A stretch of DNA of 64,000 bases, taken from Lineus longissimus. Its lineage: Eukaryota > Nemertea > Pilidiophora > Heteronemertea > Lineidae. Below the pieces are notes generated by a model. The model did no database searches and was not told where the DNA came from. It saw nothing but the letters and a program-made list of their open reading frames with translations. The DNA lies in assembly GCF_910592395.1 (NCBI RefSeq), contig NC_088318.1:10728349-10792348 (forward strand), in the 5' to 3' direction. Below are positions 10,263-20,989 of this stretch, piece after piece. Each line of letters opens with the position of its first letter. Positions within the stretch are counted from its first letter, which is position 1. The translations under genes and the position numbers were made by a program.

Positions 10263-12514
10263 TCTAAATACAGTAGAATAAAACCATCAGCCGATACCCA
10301 GTTTAACGTAAGTTTGCCTACCCAGAGTTGAGATCTTGACTCACAGTTTCGATGCAAGAGGGACTGCAGTCGCTCAGCAGAGAGATACCGAAAGAACCAA
10401 CTAAAATACTCGATATATGTTTCATGATTTTGTTGGGATAATTTTACAGAGAGGGGGATTAACTTGATAGAATATAGAACAACCCAATAGGCCTAATTAG
10501 TGGATAGAAGCACAGGCGGGATATGACCTACCTTGGCTATGAGGCCATATCAGGAATGGGGGAACATGCCTGGCTATGGACAATTTAGCCTTCAGCCTCA
10601 CATACATGTAGCTGAGGAATAATCAGAAATCATGGATTACCGTAGAAATTACCCGCGTCCCTGATATGCGTCCATTGCCTAGGATTGTCGAGAGAAAAAG
10701 CCACGTTTCCTAGTTTGTGGCCCATATGTTACCCTTCGGGAGTCAAACGTGTCATCAGATCATCGGAAAGGACCAATCACAAAAATGCCAGCATGGGATG
10801 ATACACTCGTGATCAACACAATATGTTGTTATTTAATGCAGTAATCACAGGTTTGCTAACCTTAACTGACACCAGCTTGGCTCACGTAAATATTAACCAC
10901 ATGTCTGATCCAAAAATGTATGCTCTAAGGCCTAGAATGGTAAAGTCCAAAAATATAACATACAGTGTTTCTGGACACTGTTACAGCTCCCTCCTTCGAA
11001 GAAGACGCGTCCTCGCGTCTTGGAAGATATGTTGGCATAAGATGTCGCACTAATGTGTCACAACCTCGGGGCTAAAAGTACCAGTGGTGACCTCCAGGTC
11101 AGAGCCTCTGGCCAAACTTACTGATCCTCCTTATAGATTATCTCATACCAAAATGACTCCCCCTGATATACACTGACATCAGGCGGGTAATCCAATTAAA
11201 TAAGGTCTAGGCCAACAGTTAAAATATACGACATTTATCCTCAATGATCACCCCACCCACACCCGGTTACAACATTGATATATACAGGTACATCACAATA
11301 CAGTTACAACAATCGCATATAAATGGTCCCTCATGAAACATCAGGGAGACAGGCCACTCATCCGTGGCATGAACGTCATCAATCGGAACAATACAATCAC
11401 TTCAAATATACGTCATGGGGAACAGTTAGCAACTGTTGCAAACCAAGGCAGGCTGGCCAGGGGTTAATCCTTAGGAGACCGGCATGGAAAAATAATATAA
11501 AAAGCTCTTGGAATAAAACTATTCCAAGAAGAATCAAGCCACACCTCGATTCCAGGTGTATAAAAGTTTTGCCCCGGCAAAACAGAAAGATTCCTGTAAT
11601 TGAAGTTACCCAATACAGGAGATTCTGGGCCCGTTTACCAGTCCAACCTGGTGAGCTCGCCAGAAGCAAAAAAACTGGGTTCAAAGAAAATTACGCGAGC
11701 TCAACACGCATATCGGGAGGTCTAGCGATTTCGAAATGGTCTGCAGTGACCGCAAGGCCCCAGTGATCCACCAGCAGCACGAGGGGTATGCAGAAAAAAA
11801 TGAATGTATATCAGTCAGAGATTTGAGCAAGTCACTGGCCTCTCCACAGACAGAGGAATAAAAAGGGTACCCTCAACTCCTGAAGAAAGGAGGAGATGAA
11901 AAAAAGTGTACCAATGCTCGACTCTTAGCAAGAGGAGAAAAACGTTTGCGTCTAATCGCATCAGAGCCGGTCTGCTAGGAAACCCATGCTATCTCTTTAA
12001 ATACCAGAAGTCCACGTGACCACATGATAATGCAAATGACATTCCGATCCACAATGCACTGCGCGCACAAAGACACCCCCAATTAAAATATGAAAAGATC
12101 ACCAAGCAACCCGATACAAAGCCTTCGTTTCCTGGCAGAGATCGTACTGAATATAACTTAAAACACCGTAGTTCGAGGCACATCGAGAGAACAATTCATT
12201 TCCGTGGCTGAAAACCCACTTTTGAAAAAATCGCACTCAACGTTTAGGATAGATATTTTCACATTGTATAACCTTTTAACATGTCTAAAACTGCCCAGGC
12301 TGATAGTTCTGTTCCTCTCTATTCTCTTCTCTCTCTCTGCAAAATCTCCTACAGGTGGCAAATTTACGTGTACGATTTTAAAACGTAAACGTAAATGTAA
12401 AACGTGCCGATGCAAAACCTCCCTATTCTTTGGCCCAACATACATGTACATGTATGTGAAAGTTTCAGCAAAATCGGTCAAGGAACAAGGAATAAAAAAC
12501 TTCTATAATTTCCA
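10263..12514. other. Non-coding remnant region with LTR-like sequence
   Basis: No credible gene. 10641-10830 is a diverged copy of 14700-14890 (shared cctgatatgcgtccattgcc). 10985-11040 has a short inverted pattern (gaagacgcgtcctcgcgtcttg), and 11720-12060 has A-rich runs. Long ORFs here have no recognisable content. Confidence 0.5.
10641..10830. repeat. Diverged repeat shared with 14700-14890
   Basis: Both copies hold cctgatatgcgtccattgcc, a gagaaaaagcc-type stretch and an aggaccaatc/aggccaatc stretch in the same order. Probably retroelement LTR or leader sequence. Confidence 0.55.
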
Positions 12515-13027
12515 TTAAAATTTTCCTCCGATCCATAATTCATTTTCTATTTGTAAACCAAGGCAAATCCCCGAAAATATTAATGGCTCACTTTCAGTGG
12601 TATCTGATTGGACTGATTCCACTCCCATTAAGCCTTGGAATCCGGGGGTATCTTCACAGATGTCCAGTATCTTCTGCTGGGCAGGTGTTGCATCCTGTGG
12701 TGGTTTTCCACCGCCCATTTTGTTCCTAGATTTCTTGTTCTGTTGAAGCTTATCCTTGGATTCCATTTTCAGTTTGGAAAGTTTCAGTTTGAGATCTGCT
12801 ACAGACCTCTCGACCCCTGGGAACCTTGCCTGATGTTGCTTACAAATGGCCTTCCAAGCGTCACCTTTTTTCCTACTTGTGTTGTTGGCATCTTTATGTT
12901 GAGAGTCAACAATGTCCTTGTGTTCCTCATATTTTTCAGCTAGGAAAAGGTTCTCCGACTGTGAATAATTCGCCTTCCTCACTTTTTTTACTGCAACATT
13001 GGTACATTTAGTTTCCATGTTGCACAT
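12515..13027 (-). CDS. Myb/SANT-like DNA-binding protein, probably transposon-associated
   Basis: 170 codons with ATG. Residues about 15-90 form a Myb/SANT-like trihelix: KANYSQSENLFLAEKYEEHK, then GDAWKAICKQHQARFPGVER, then VADLKLKLSKLKMESKDKL. The arrangement is like Myb_DNA-bind_5 proteins that partner PIF/Harbinger transposases. The C-terminal part (PPQDATPAQQKILDIC) is polar. No Harbinger nuclease ORF lies nearby, so it is an orphan partner gene or a host copy. It sits where the pol genes of the surrounding LTR element would be. Confidence 0.55.
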   Translation of the reverse strand: MCNMETKCTNVAVKKVRKANYSQSENLFLAEKYEEHKDIVDSQHKDANNTSRKKGDAWKAICKQHQARFPGVERSVADLKLKLSKLKMESKDKLQQNKKSRNKMGGGKPPQDATPAQQKILDICEDTPGFQGLMGVESVQSDTTESEPLIFSGICLGLQIENELWIGGKF

Positions 13028-13769
13028 CTAGCTCAGTGTGTAGATAAACTAGCTGGAATAGGCCCTAGCAAGGTTTTATGAATACAACTTTAGTTGACTG
13101 TTATCAAGCAATGATTGAGGCCTCTAGAAAGCTAATGATCTTTTCGATTATGTTTACATCATCCAATTCAGCCGCTGGTGACACAACCCATATTACGATG
13201 GCTGAATAATGGGAATGGGATAATGTAAACATTTTGCATGTCCGTGTAATACGCAACTGCGGGGCTGAGTTGACATCTTCCTCATTGACTAGCGCGGAAG
13301 GCTTCTTTCTGTTACAATGTTTATTCAGAAGGCAGAGTGGCAGCACTTCTGACCTTGGTGAGGGTTCTGACTCAGGCAGTCGGCACTAAACGGGACCGAA
13401 GTCGTGGATAGGCTAGGCAACCTTGAGTGAGCCAGAACTGACTGATTTGCAGTGAAAACTCACTGGTATATACAGAAATTGGGCCCAGCCTAAGGTTCCC
13501 TGAGTCGAGCCTGCACCAAAGCCAGACATGATGTCGTAAATCATACATAAACTACATATTCTAAATCATGAAATCAGAGAAATATTTCCCCCCATCCTAA
13601 GGTTATGTAACAGCAACAGGTGAATATCGATAACCGGATTCCCATCAGCTTGTTGGCAGGAATATCCCAGTGCACTGTTCTATCAACAGGCCTGTGAATT
13701 CCTGTCAACCAGTTGGAATGCTGTAGCTGATACAACCTCCATGATTACCAATACCCCAATTATAGTATG
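13028..13769. other. Spacer, no gene
   Basis: No supported coding. The longest ORF (13346-13104, minus) has no recognisable content. Confidence 0.5.
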
Positions 13770-14700
13770 CCCATGACTCATGAATCTGCTGAATTATTTA
13801 GTATATATGATTGCACTAGTAATATGTGTAATGTTACCCTTTGGTATCACTCCTCCCCCTACGACAGATTTCAACTCCGTTGAAAATAAACAATTATATT
13901 ATAGAATTATCACTATCAAGTACCGATCATTAAATCAAATTAACCAACAAGTGGTACTTCCAAAACCCTTTTCAAACACACATATATAATAATTGGCTCG
14001 AGATCAACCGAGGTTTAATCAGCAGGCTGCTCATGGAGATGCTGTAATTGGTTCTTATAATTGTTAGGCTTGCTCAATTTTGTCAGATCAACTGGGTCTG
14101 ACCCGAAACATTTTGTCAAATCCTGACATCGAAAGAATCAGTCCTGAGACTAATTTTTGTTGAAATAAGCAGCGGTATTAGAACAAGAACCTAAATTGCT
14201 TCGCTATAAGTTGATGAAAATACTGTTCTTTCCAAAACTCAGTTCAAATCCTTATCTTTATCTCAATATACTGGTATCAAACACACTCCTTCCCTCCTGC
14301 AAAAGTGACAACACCTAAGGTGTTGGCATAAAGGAGTGTCATATACTAATACCTATTCAAACGTGAAAGAGAATGTTCAAGTTCTGCTACTGGAAATGTT
14401 CATAATGACGAAGGGAAAGTTCATTCCTGATGAAGAAGACTGTTCATGTAGAATCAGTTTGGTTTTTTCTGCAAAAGTCTATGATACTGTTCAATATGTA
14501 AAGAAATTGAACTGCAAGGAACGAAGACGTTACTGCAAGGCTGTCATCTGCGGCATGGATTGTTCATCTGCAGCATGGCTGTTATCTGCAGCAAGGCTGT
14601 CATCTGATGTACGGTCACGTGTAGTATTAACCACCGTAGTTGAAGATTGGTGCTTACGTTGCAGAGGTATGAGCTGCAACCGACCCAATACTTGAACAAT
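13770..14700. repeat. LTR-like block matching 4980-6050
   Basis: Shares ggtatcactcctccccctac, then an aactcc.gttgaaaata stretch, the acaacac.taag.tgttg stretch and gcttacgttgcagag, in the same order and orientation as 5011-5880. The two blocks flank the integrase and env remnants, so they are probably 5' (here) and 3' LTR remains of a minus-strand element. Confidence 0.5.
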
Positions 14701-14890
14701 ACCTTAGAAACTACCCGTGCCCCTGATATGCGTCCATTGCCCAGGATGGTCGAAGGGAAAAAGCCTCTCTCCTTAGTTCCATGACCACATGTTATTTATC
14801 ACATATTATTATTAATCAGACCATAGGAAAAGGCCAATCGCAATAACGTATTAGACGAATGGCCTTCGTGATAGACACATGTTGTTGCTG
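14700..14890. repeat. Repeat joined to polymerase fragment copy A
   Basis: Matches 10641-10830. At about 14890 it passes directly into sequence matching 18413 onward. This is a breakpoint where retroelement sequence interrupts the Polinton-derived copy A. Confidence 0.6.
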
Positions 14891-15363
14891 TATTACCCTT
14901 TCTAAATGAGTAAGAACCCTCTCCACGGTCATCAGATCGGGAGCTATGAAAGGGATGCTTATATGTTTCAAACCGTCTCCCGAAATGATAAGTCTGACCC
15001 TGTCTTGAGACTCTACGTTCTTCATGAGGGTGGCCAAAAGTTCAGAAAAGGCATTTGACAGGTGAAATAGTACTCATTGTACGATGAACTTTTTTGTAAG
15101 CCATCAACTTTGATATCCATTTCAATTCCATTCTGTCTATATTTTGGAATGTATTTTTCACGTGTTGACACTACCTGAAAAACAGGTTGTATGTGTTCAC
15201 GAGCCTCATCAGTGTCAGAGTCAAACTCATCATCATCATCACTAGCGCAATCACCGTCACCGTCATCATCATCAGCATCGTCACCACCATCGCCACCGTT
15301 GGCTTCAGCAATACGAGTATTTTGTGCCACATGTCTGTTACCGCCAGTCTGCAACACCATCAT
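14891..15363 (-). pseudogene. Polinton DNA polymerase B, N-terminal fragment, copy A
   Basis: Same start as copy B (MMVLQTGGNRHVAQNT) with an Asp-rich acidic tract, then the region EHIQPVFQVVSTREKYIPKY. A single missing base near 15072 (tactcattg against tacatcattg in copy B) shifts the frame. The second frame (from 15037 down) continues to about 14890, where retroelement-like sequence replaces the rest. Its ATG overlaps the end of the upstream ORF. Confidence 0.75.
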
Positions 15364-15998
15364 GGGGCTATTTTGTTGTGATGGCCTAAATCTAAAAAAG
15401 ACCTGTGTGACGCGACGTTACGCCACGGGGAATCGGGCACTTTTAAAGGATACTGTCTATTGACAGTATTCCCTGGAGCGTAACGAGCGCCGACACCCGA
15501 AGGCTCCGATATATTGCCCTCAGATAAAAGACTCCTTAGAATCGGGCGATCACCTTCGGGTCTACTTTTTTTTTTCTGCTGATGAAAAGGAATTTTCCGC
15601 TTAGGTGTTTTGTACAACGGACACACATAAGTGTCAGAAGTCGTTGCGACTTGAGACTGAGAGGGGTGAAGAACCTCTGTATTAGGCCGCTCCGGTTCAG
15701 GTAAAGTTTCGAGAGCCGTTTGAAGTCCGACAGCATCGCTGTTTTGCCTGCTCTGGACCGGCTCAAGTCCCAACTGCCCATTCGCAAGATAATCAAAGAG
15801 CTTCGTACAATTCTGAAGCTGTTCAACTATTTTCCTGTCCAATTCCTTTTCATCAGCAACAGAAAATGTAGAGGTTAATAGCGTTGGCGAAGATACCATC
15901 TGTGAGGCGTGTTCACCTGTGTCACATGATACCATTTGGACCATATCACAGGATAGCAAGTCCATTAGATCAGGATAATCTGAGGTATCATGGGTCAC
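15360..15998 (-). pseudogene. ORF upstream of polymerase, copy A (intact frame)
   Basis: 212 codons: MTHDTSDYPDLMDLLSCD, then a polar middle, PLYKTPKRKIPFHQQKKK near residue 130, and a basic end. Its stop overlaps the ATG of the polymerase fragment. No recognised domain. Either a separate small protein or a spliced N-terminal part of the polymerase. Copy B has a nonsense codon after KIPFH where this copy has CAG. Confidence 0.55.
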
Positions 15999-16022
15999 AG
16001 GTAAACCCTCGATGGAGACGGC

Positions 16023-16455
16023 CTAATAACCCAGGTAAAACCCCTTCACCACCTGCAACGGCACTGCACCTGGCGCTCCAGGAGGTGTAAGAGGAAAATA
16101 TAGACTAGCGTCTATATCATAAGGGTCTGCATCGGCTGGAACAGCAGCAGCAACAGCTGCAGTCTGTTTATACGAACCCGGAATTTTTGAAGGTGGGATG
16201 CGTTCTTCCTCCTCTTCCCCCACCACCTCCTCAGAGGGGGAGTCCGGAATTATAATTACCTCCTCTACCGTAGCACTTCTAGATGTGGAAGAAGAAGAAG
16301 TGCTCTGCACTGAATGCAATACCTGTTCTGGCTCCCCCTCACGTTTGTGCCCTTCATCATTAACATTACTATTATTATTATTTGCTCTAAGAAAAGGGTT
16401 GATTTGCTTAACAACCTTGACATACTCATGTGGTTCATGCTCTGCTGTTGGTAAT
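16023..16455 (-). pseudogene. Acidic Ser-rich exon, copy A, truncated
   Basis: Encodes VEEVIIIPDSPSEEVVGEEE and an Ala/Pro-rich end (AAVPADADPYDIDASLYFPL). It matches 19535-19976 in copy B and breaks at 16455, inside what in copy B is the PTAEHEPHEYVKVVKQ region. The hydrophobic-then-acidic IIIPDS motif looks like a SUMO-interacting motif (inference). Confidence 0.55.
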
Positions 16456-17454
16456 ATTATAACGAGACTGTAGAAAAGGAGACAAGAATGTCAATAATGG
16501 TTAGATGAAGTTTAATTGGTCTCCTGCAACATGATCTCAATACAATATAATACAATACAATACAATATATATACAATTGCAGTAACGGATTCACATGGTG
16601 ATATAAAAGCTAGCTACAGATTGTACATGTCAATATTAGATAAGCTAAATACAACAATATTTGGGCAGCAGGCATATAGTTTCTAGACTTAAATTAAGTA
16701 CATGTAAGACGCGTCATGAGAGCTAAAGGTGTGGTGAAATATAACCGATGAAAATTGTAGTAAAAAGTTCGCTTACCTGTAGAAAAGGAGACAAGAATAT
16801 CAATTATGGTTAGACGAAGTTTAATTGGTCACCTGCAGCATGATCTGACGATTCTGCCTGGGTCAAGATGTTATAAAGCAGGCTTAGACCATGCCCGGAG
16901 CCAATCAAAATGCTCGAACCACAAACGACATCCTGTGACCCTCACTAGGATGACCAATCGACGTCCTCCTTGTTTGGACAGTTGGAAAAGGGGCATTTTT
17001 GGCTGGACCCTGTCGTGCCCAGACGCGAACTTAAGAATTCATATAACTTATAAATCGAACGGTCTCGTTAATCTGAAACGTGCCGTTTTTAATAAAATGT
17101 TGACCTGTCCCTGGGGTTTGTTCGGGCACGTAGTTAATTAATGATCGTGGCAGTGAGATTTGATTGATCTTTGCCGAAGCGGATGATTAACCCAGAGTTA
17201 CACCGATCTTCGAAATGCTCAAGTAAATGACGTGCCATTGTCCGATGACAGGGAGTGATGTCATTAAAAGAGAGTGAAGTGGACGTTCACGTTCAGGCGA
17301 GTTGCTGGACATGTCCTAGACAATATTGTTTAGCTTAAATTGGTGAAAAGTAGTTACGTAAACATTGATAAGCATACCTAATAATCCGGACAGTTCTATG
17401 AAGAAAATTTGTTAAAGGTTGTACAAAATAAATCATGAAAAAAGTTCTAAAATA
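16456..17454. other. Junction region between copies A and B, no gene
   Basis: A 67-bp direct repeat (tagaaaaggagacaagaat...) at about 16471-16537 and 16782-16848 encloses an AT-rich stretch with an acaat microsatellite (16538-16575). The rest, to the polymerase remnant, has no supported coding. Confidence 0.55.
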
Positions 17455-18889
17455 CGCTACATAATACACAGATTGGGCACGTGCTCATTTGAACCATTAC
17501 ACAATACCCTCTCCTGCGTAGATTCAAAATCATAAAATACAAAATTCATGTTACTTTTAGGATCGCCAGGCTCCGGTTCCTTTCTCACGGCTTTTTTGTA
17601 ATGTAACAATCGTGTGAGGAAGGCCTGTGGTGGTCATCGCAAGTACGACAATATGAATTGTAGCAAATGTGCTTTTCACGTCCGTCATAAGACTTTGCAC
17701 ATGTTTTGCATTTTTTAAAAATATCACACACGCTGCGTTCGTTGCTATTTTTCACGAGTTGTCTATCGTAACACTGGTCGCTTTTAAAAACACGCATGCA
17801 CACGGTACAATTCTTCCATTTGTCAATAGGGCAAACCGTATTACTTTTGCAACAAGCACAGGTTCAATTGCATATATGCGCTGTATAGTTCTGATATCCA
17901 GTATCACAATGTGTATAAAAATAGGATTTCTCCAAAAACCCTGTCATCGTTGTTATAGGGGCGTGATGGTCGCCATATTGATAGATATTCAAACGATGCT
18001 TCGCGGGAGGCCCTTTAAAGCATATGCCGTCCATAAAAAGCGTCGAAAATACAACTAACTGAAAATCGGGCGCCAAATGTTTTTGAAATAGGCGCACCTC
18101 TGGAATACCACATTTTTGTTTGGGCACACCCGCTTCTTCATGAAGCTCGGATGCTAAACGGAGTTGATGTTTAACATACCCTTTTCGGATAGATGAATAA
18201 TTAGGATCTTTTAGAACATGGGCTCTTACCGTTACGATTGCACGGGCCAAGCAGAGGTTGTCATTGTTTCTAATTTCAACAAAAGTAGTTTTGTCTTTTA
18301 CTCTCTGCTTGGGACATGCAATACCCCTGGCATACAAACCACTGATCGGTAATCTAACATGAATGAAGCTAACATGAAATACACCCTTAAAGAGCCATGC
18401 ATCGTTGGACTGTATTACCCTTTCTAAATGAGTAAGAACCCTCTCCACGGTCATCAGATCGGGAGCTATGAAAGGGATGCTTATATGTTTCAAACCGTCT
18501 CCCGAAATGATAAGTCTGACCCTGTCTTGAGACTCTACGTTCTTCATGAGGGTGGCCAAAAGTTCAGAAAAGGCATTTGACAGGTGAAATAGTACATCAT
18601 TGTACGATGAACTTTTTTGTAAGCCATCAACTTTGATATCCATTTCAATTTCATTCTGTCTATATTTTGGAATGTATTTTTCATGTGTTGACACTACCTG
18701 AAAAACAGGTTGTATGTGTTCACGAGCCTCATCAGTGTCAGAGTCAAACTCAAACTCATCATCATCACTAGCGCAATCACCGTCACCGTCGTCATCATCA
18801 ACATCGTCATCACCATCGCCACCGTTGGCTTCAGCAATATGAGTATTTTGTGCCACATGTCTGTTACCGCCAGTCTGCAACACCATCAT
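17455..18889 (-). pseudogene. Polinton DNA polymerase B, N-terminal zinc-finger region and exonuclease I motif, copy B
   Basis: Starts MMVLQTGGNRHVAQNT with an acidic tract. It continues through IRNNDNLCLARAIVTVRAHV (typical of Polinton polymerase N-termini) and LNIYQYGDHHAPITTMTGFL into a Cys/His zinc-binding region (TCACCKS, CTVCMRVFKSDQCY, CKTCAKSYDGREKHIC, YCRTCDDHH). After a frame change near 17585 the exonuclease I motif NFVFYDFESTQ and EHVPNLCI appear at about 17540-17470. Breaks: an in-frame TGA at 17864-17866 in the zinc region, and a one-base frameshift between ITKKP and RKEPEPGDPK. Similarity ends near 17455, so exonuclease II/III and the polymerase domain are gone. The enzyme would replicate the element by protein priming; this copy cannot. 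Confidence 0.85.
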
Positions 18890-19104
18890 GGGGCTATTTT
18901 GTTGTGATGGCCTAAATCTAAAAAAGACCTGTGTGACGCGACGTTACGCCACGGGGAATCGGGCACTTTTAAAGGATACTGTTTATTGACAGTATTCCCT
19001 GGAGCGTAACGAGCTCCGATACCCGAAGGCTCCAATATATTGCCCTCAGATAAAAGACTCCTTCGAATCGGGCAATCAGCTTCAGGTCTACTTTTTTTTT
19101 CCTG

Positions 19105-19518
19105 CTAATGAAAAGGAATTTTCCGCTTAGGTGTTTTGTACAACGGACACACGTAAGTGTCAGAAGTCATTGCAACTTGAGAGGTGTGAAGAACCTCTGT
19201 ATTAGGCCGCTCCGGTTCAGGTAAAGTTTCGAGAGCCGTTTGAAGTCCGACATCATCGATGTTTTGCGCTCTCTGGACCGGCTCAAGTCCCAACTGCCCA
19301 TTCGCAAGATAATCAAACAGCTTCGTACAATTCTGAAGCTGTTCAACTATTTTCCTGTCCAATTCCTTTTCATCAGCAACAGAAAATGTAGAGGTTAATA
19401 GCGTTGGCGAAGATACCGTCTGTGAGGCGTGTTCACCTGTGTCACATGATACCATTTGGACCATATCACAGGATAGCAAGTCCATTAGATCAGGATAATC
19501 TGAGGTATCATGGTTCAC
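19105..19518 (-). pseudogene. ORF upstream of polymerase, copy B, with early stop
   Basis: MNHDTSDYPDLMDLLSCD, like copy A, but TAG replaces CAG after KIPFH, ending the frame at 137 codons. Downstream bases still match copy A to the polymerase start. Unknown function. Confidence 0.55.
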
Positions 19519-20907
19519 AGGTAAACCCTCGATGGAGACAGCCTAAGTAACACAGGTAAAACCCCTTCACCACCTGCAACGGCACTGCACCTGGCGCTCC
19601 AGGAGGTGTAAGAGGAAAATATAGACTAGCGTCTATATCATAAGGGTCTGCATCGGCTGGAACAGCCGCAGCAACAGCTGCAGTCCGTTTATACGAACCC
19701 GGAATTTGTGAAGGTGGGATGCGTTCTTCCTCCTCTTCCCCCACCACCTCCTCAGAGGGGGAGTCCGGAATTATAATTACCTCCTCTACCGTAGCACTTC
19801 TAGATGTTGAAGAAGAAGAAGTGCTCTGCACAGAATGCAATACCTGTTCTGGCTCCCCCTCACATTTGTGCCCTTCATCATCAACATTACTATTATTACT
19901 ATTTGCTCTAAGAAAAGGGTTGATTTGCTTAACAACCTTGACATACTCATGTGGTTCATGCTCTGCTGTTGGTAATCCAAACCGCCCCTTCGATGCCCTC
20001 TCGTTTAGTATAGCGTTCACAACACCCATCAGACGGTCAACGACGGTTTTAGAACCTATATGAAAAGAGGGAAATGTGTTGGTTAATTTACATACATGAA
20101 GGAATACATACAACTTCATTAATCCAAGCTCTAGAACATTGCTACTGCATCAACATGCACACACACACAATACATGTCCGTTAATAGTGTTTTATTATTA
20201 TCATTATTATTACTATCTTCATGAAATATGCATACCTTGCCTTTGGGTGTCGTGGGCGTCTGTCTTATCACTAGGGAGGTGGTGGTTGTGCTGCTGCTGC
20301 GGCCATGGTTGACGTAGAAAGTGTGTGTGACGCCTTTTTTGTAGAACCGACCATCTGTGTTTTCGATGTTTCTGAAAACATGGAAGGTATGCAACTGAAA
20401 ATCGGATTTGTGTGATAAAAAACAATGATTATTACAAAATAAACTTTCAATCAAACATGTGTTCACAGAGATCCAGTGAAGTTTTTTTTAGATATCGAAA
20501 TACATGGATGTCTTAATTTTTTTACTGTATGTGGGGGTCTTACATTATATATATATATACTGTTCTTTGTAAACCTACCTTGTTTGTTTGTTTTTTTCTG
20601 TAGGCCTCTCCCTGTTGGACCTACGTGTTCTGACACTACAGGTATTTTTGGCGTCTGGGCAGTGGGTATCGGGTGTTCAATAGTCGGTTTTCGTTTCTTC
20701 TTGTTAAGAGCCAAACCTGTAATGTTGAATATAAAACGTTAAAGAGTATTTACAATTATAAAAAATAAACATATTGTGGTTACTAACTGTGGCACATGTG
20801 CAGAATAATAGCGGTATGATGAGACTTACGAGATGTCCTTTTCCTTTTTCGTTCAACCGTTACCCAAGGCGTTGCATCTGTAAATTCGTCCTCTGAATCT
20901 ATGATGA
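19519..20907 (-). pseudogene. Multi-exon charged-protein gene of the Polinton-derived unit, copy B
   Basis: Likely exons on the minus strand: 20907-20830 (IIDSEDEFTDATPWVTVERK, acceptor tatttgacag, donor gtaagt); 20716-20579 (KKKRKPTIEHPIPTAQTPK, donor gtaggt); 20371-20236 (basic, His-rich, acceptor catgttttcag, donor gtatgc); 20055 to about 19540 (SKTVVDRLMGVVNAILNE, then an acidic Ser-rich stretch and PADADPYDIDASLYFPL). Exon 20371-20236 joins 20055 in phase through DTQRQ/GSKTVV; one other junction does not keep phase, so the model is incomplete. No known domain. SEDE/IIIPDS motifs and basic clusters suggest a nuclear regulatory or DNA-binding accessory protein (inference). It may be the N-terminal part of the polymerase transcript. 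Confidence 0.5.
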
Positions 20908-20989
20908 CTGTCAAATAAAAAGAATTATGACACCTGTTACATTATGACCGGTCTGATTAAAATCAAAAAAACGTAACATGTTTGGTTTT

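Noticed and set aside
11323-11766. 147-codon plus-strand ORF
   Set aside because: No domain, no splice context, inside retroelement-like sequence; probably chance.
15187-15463. Ser- or Ile-rich plus-strand ORFs
   Set aside because: Antisense shadows of the Asp-rich tract of the polymerase fragment.
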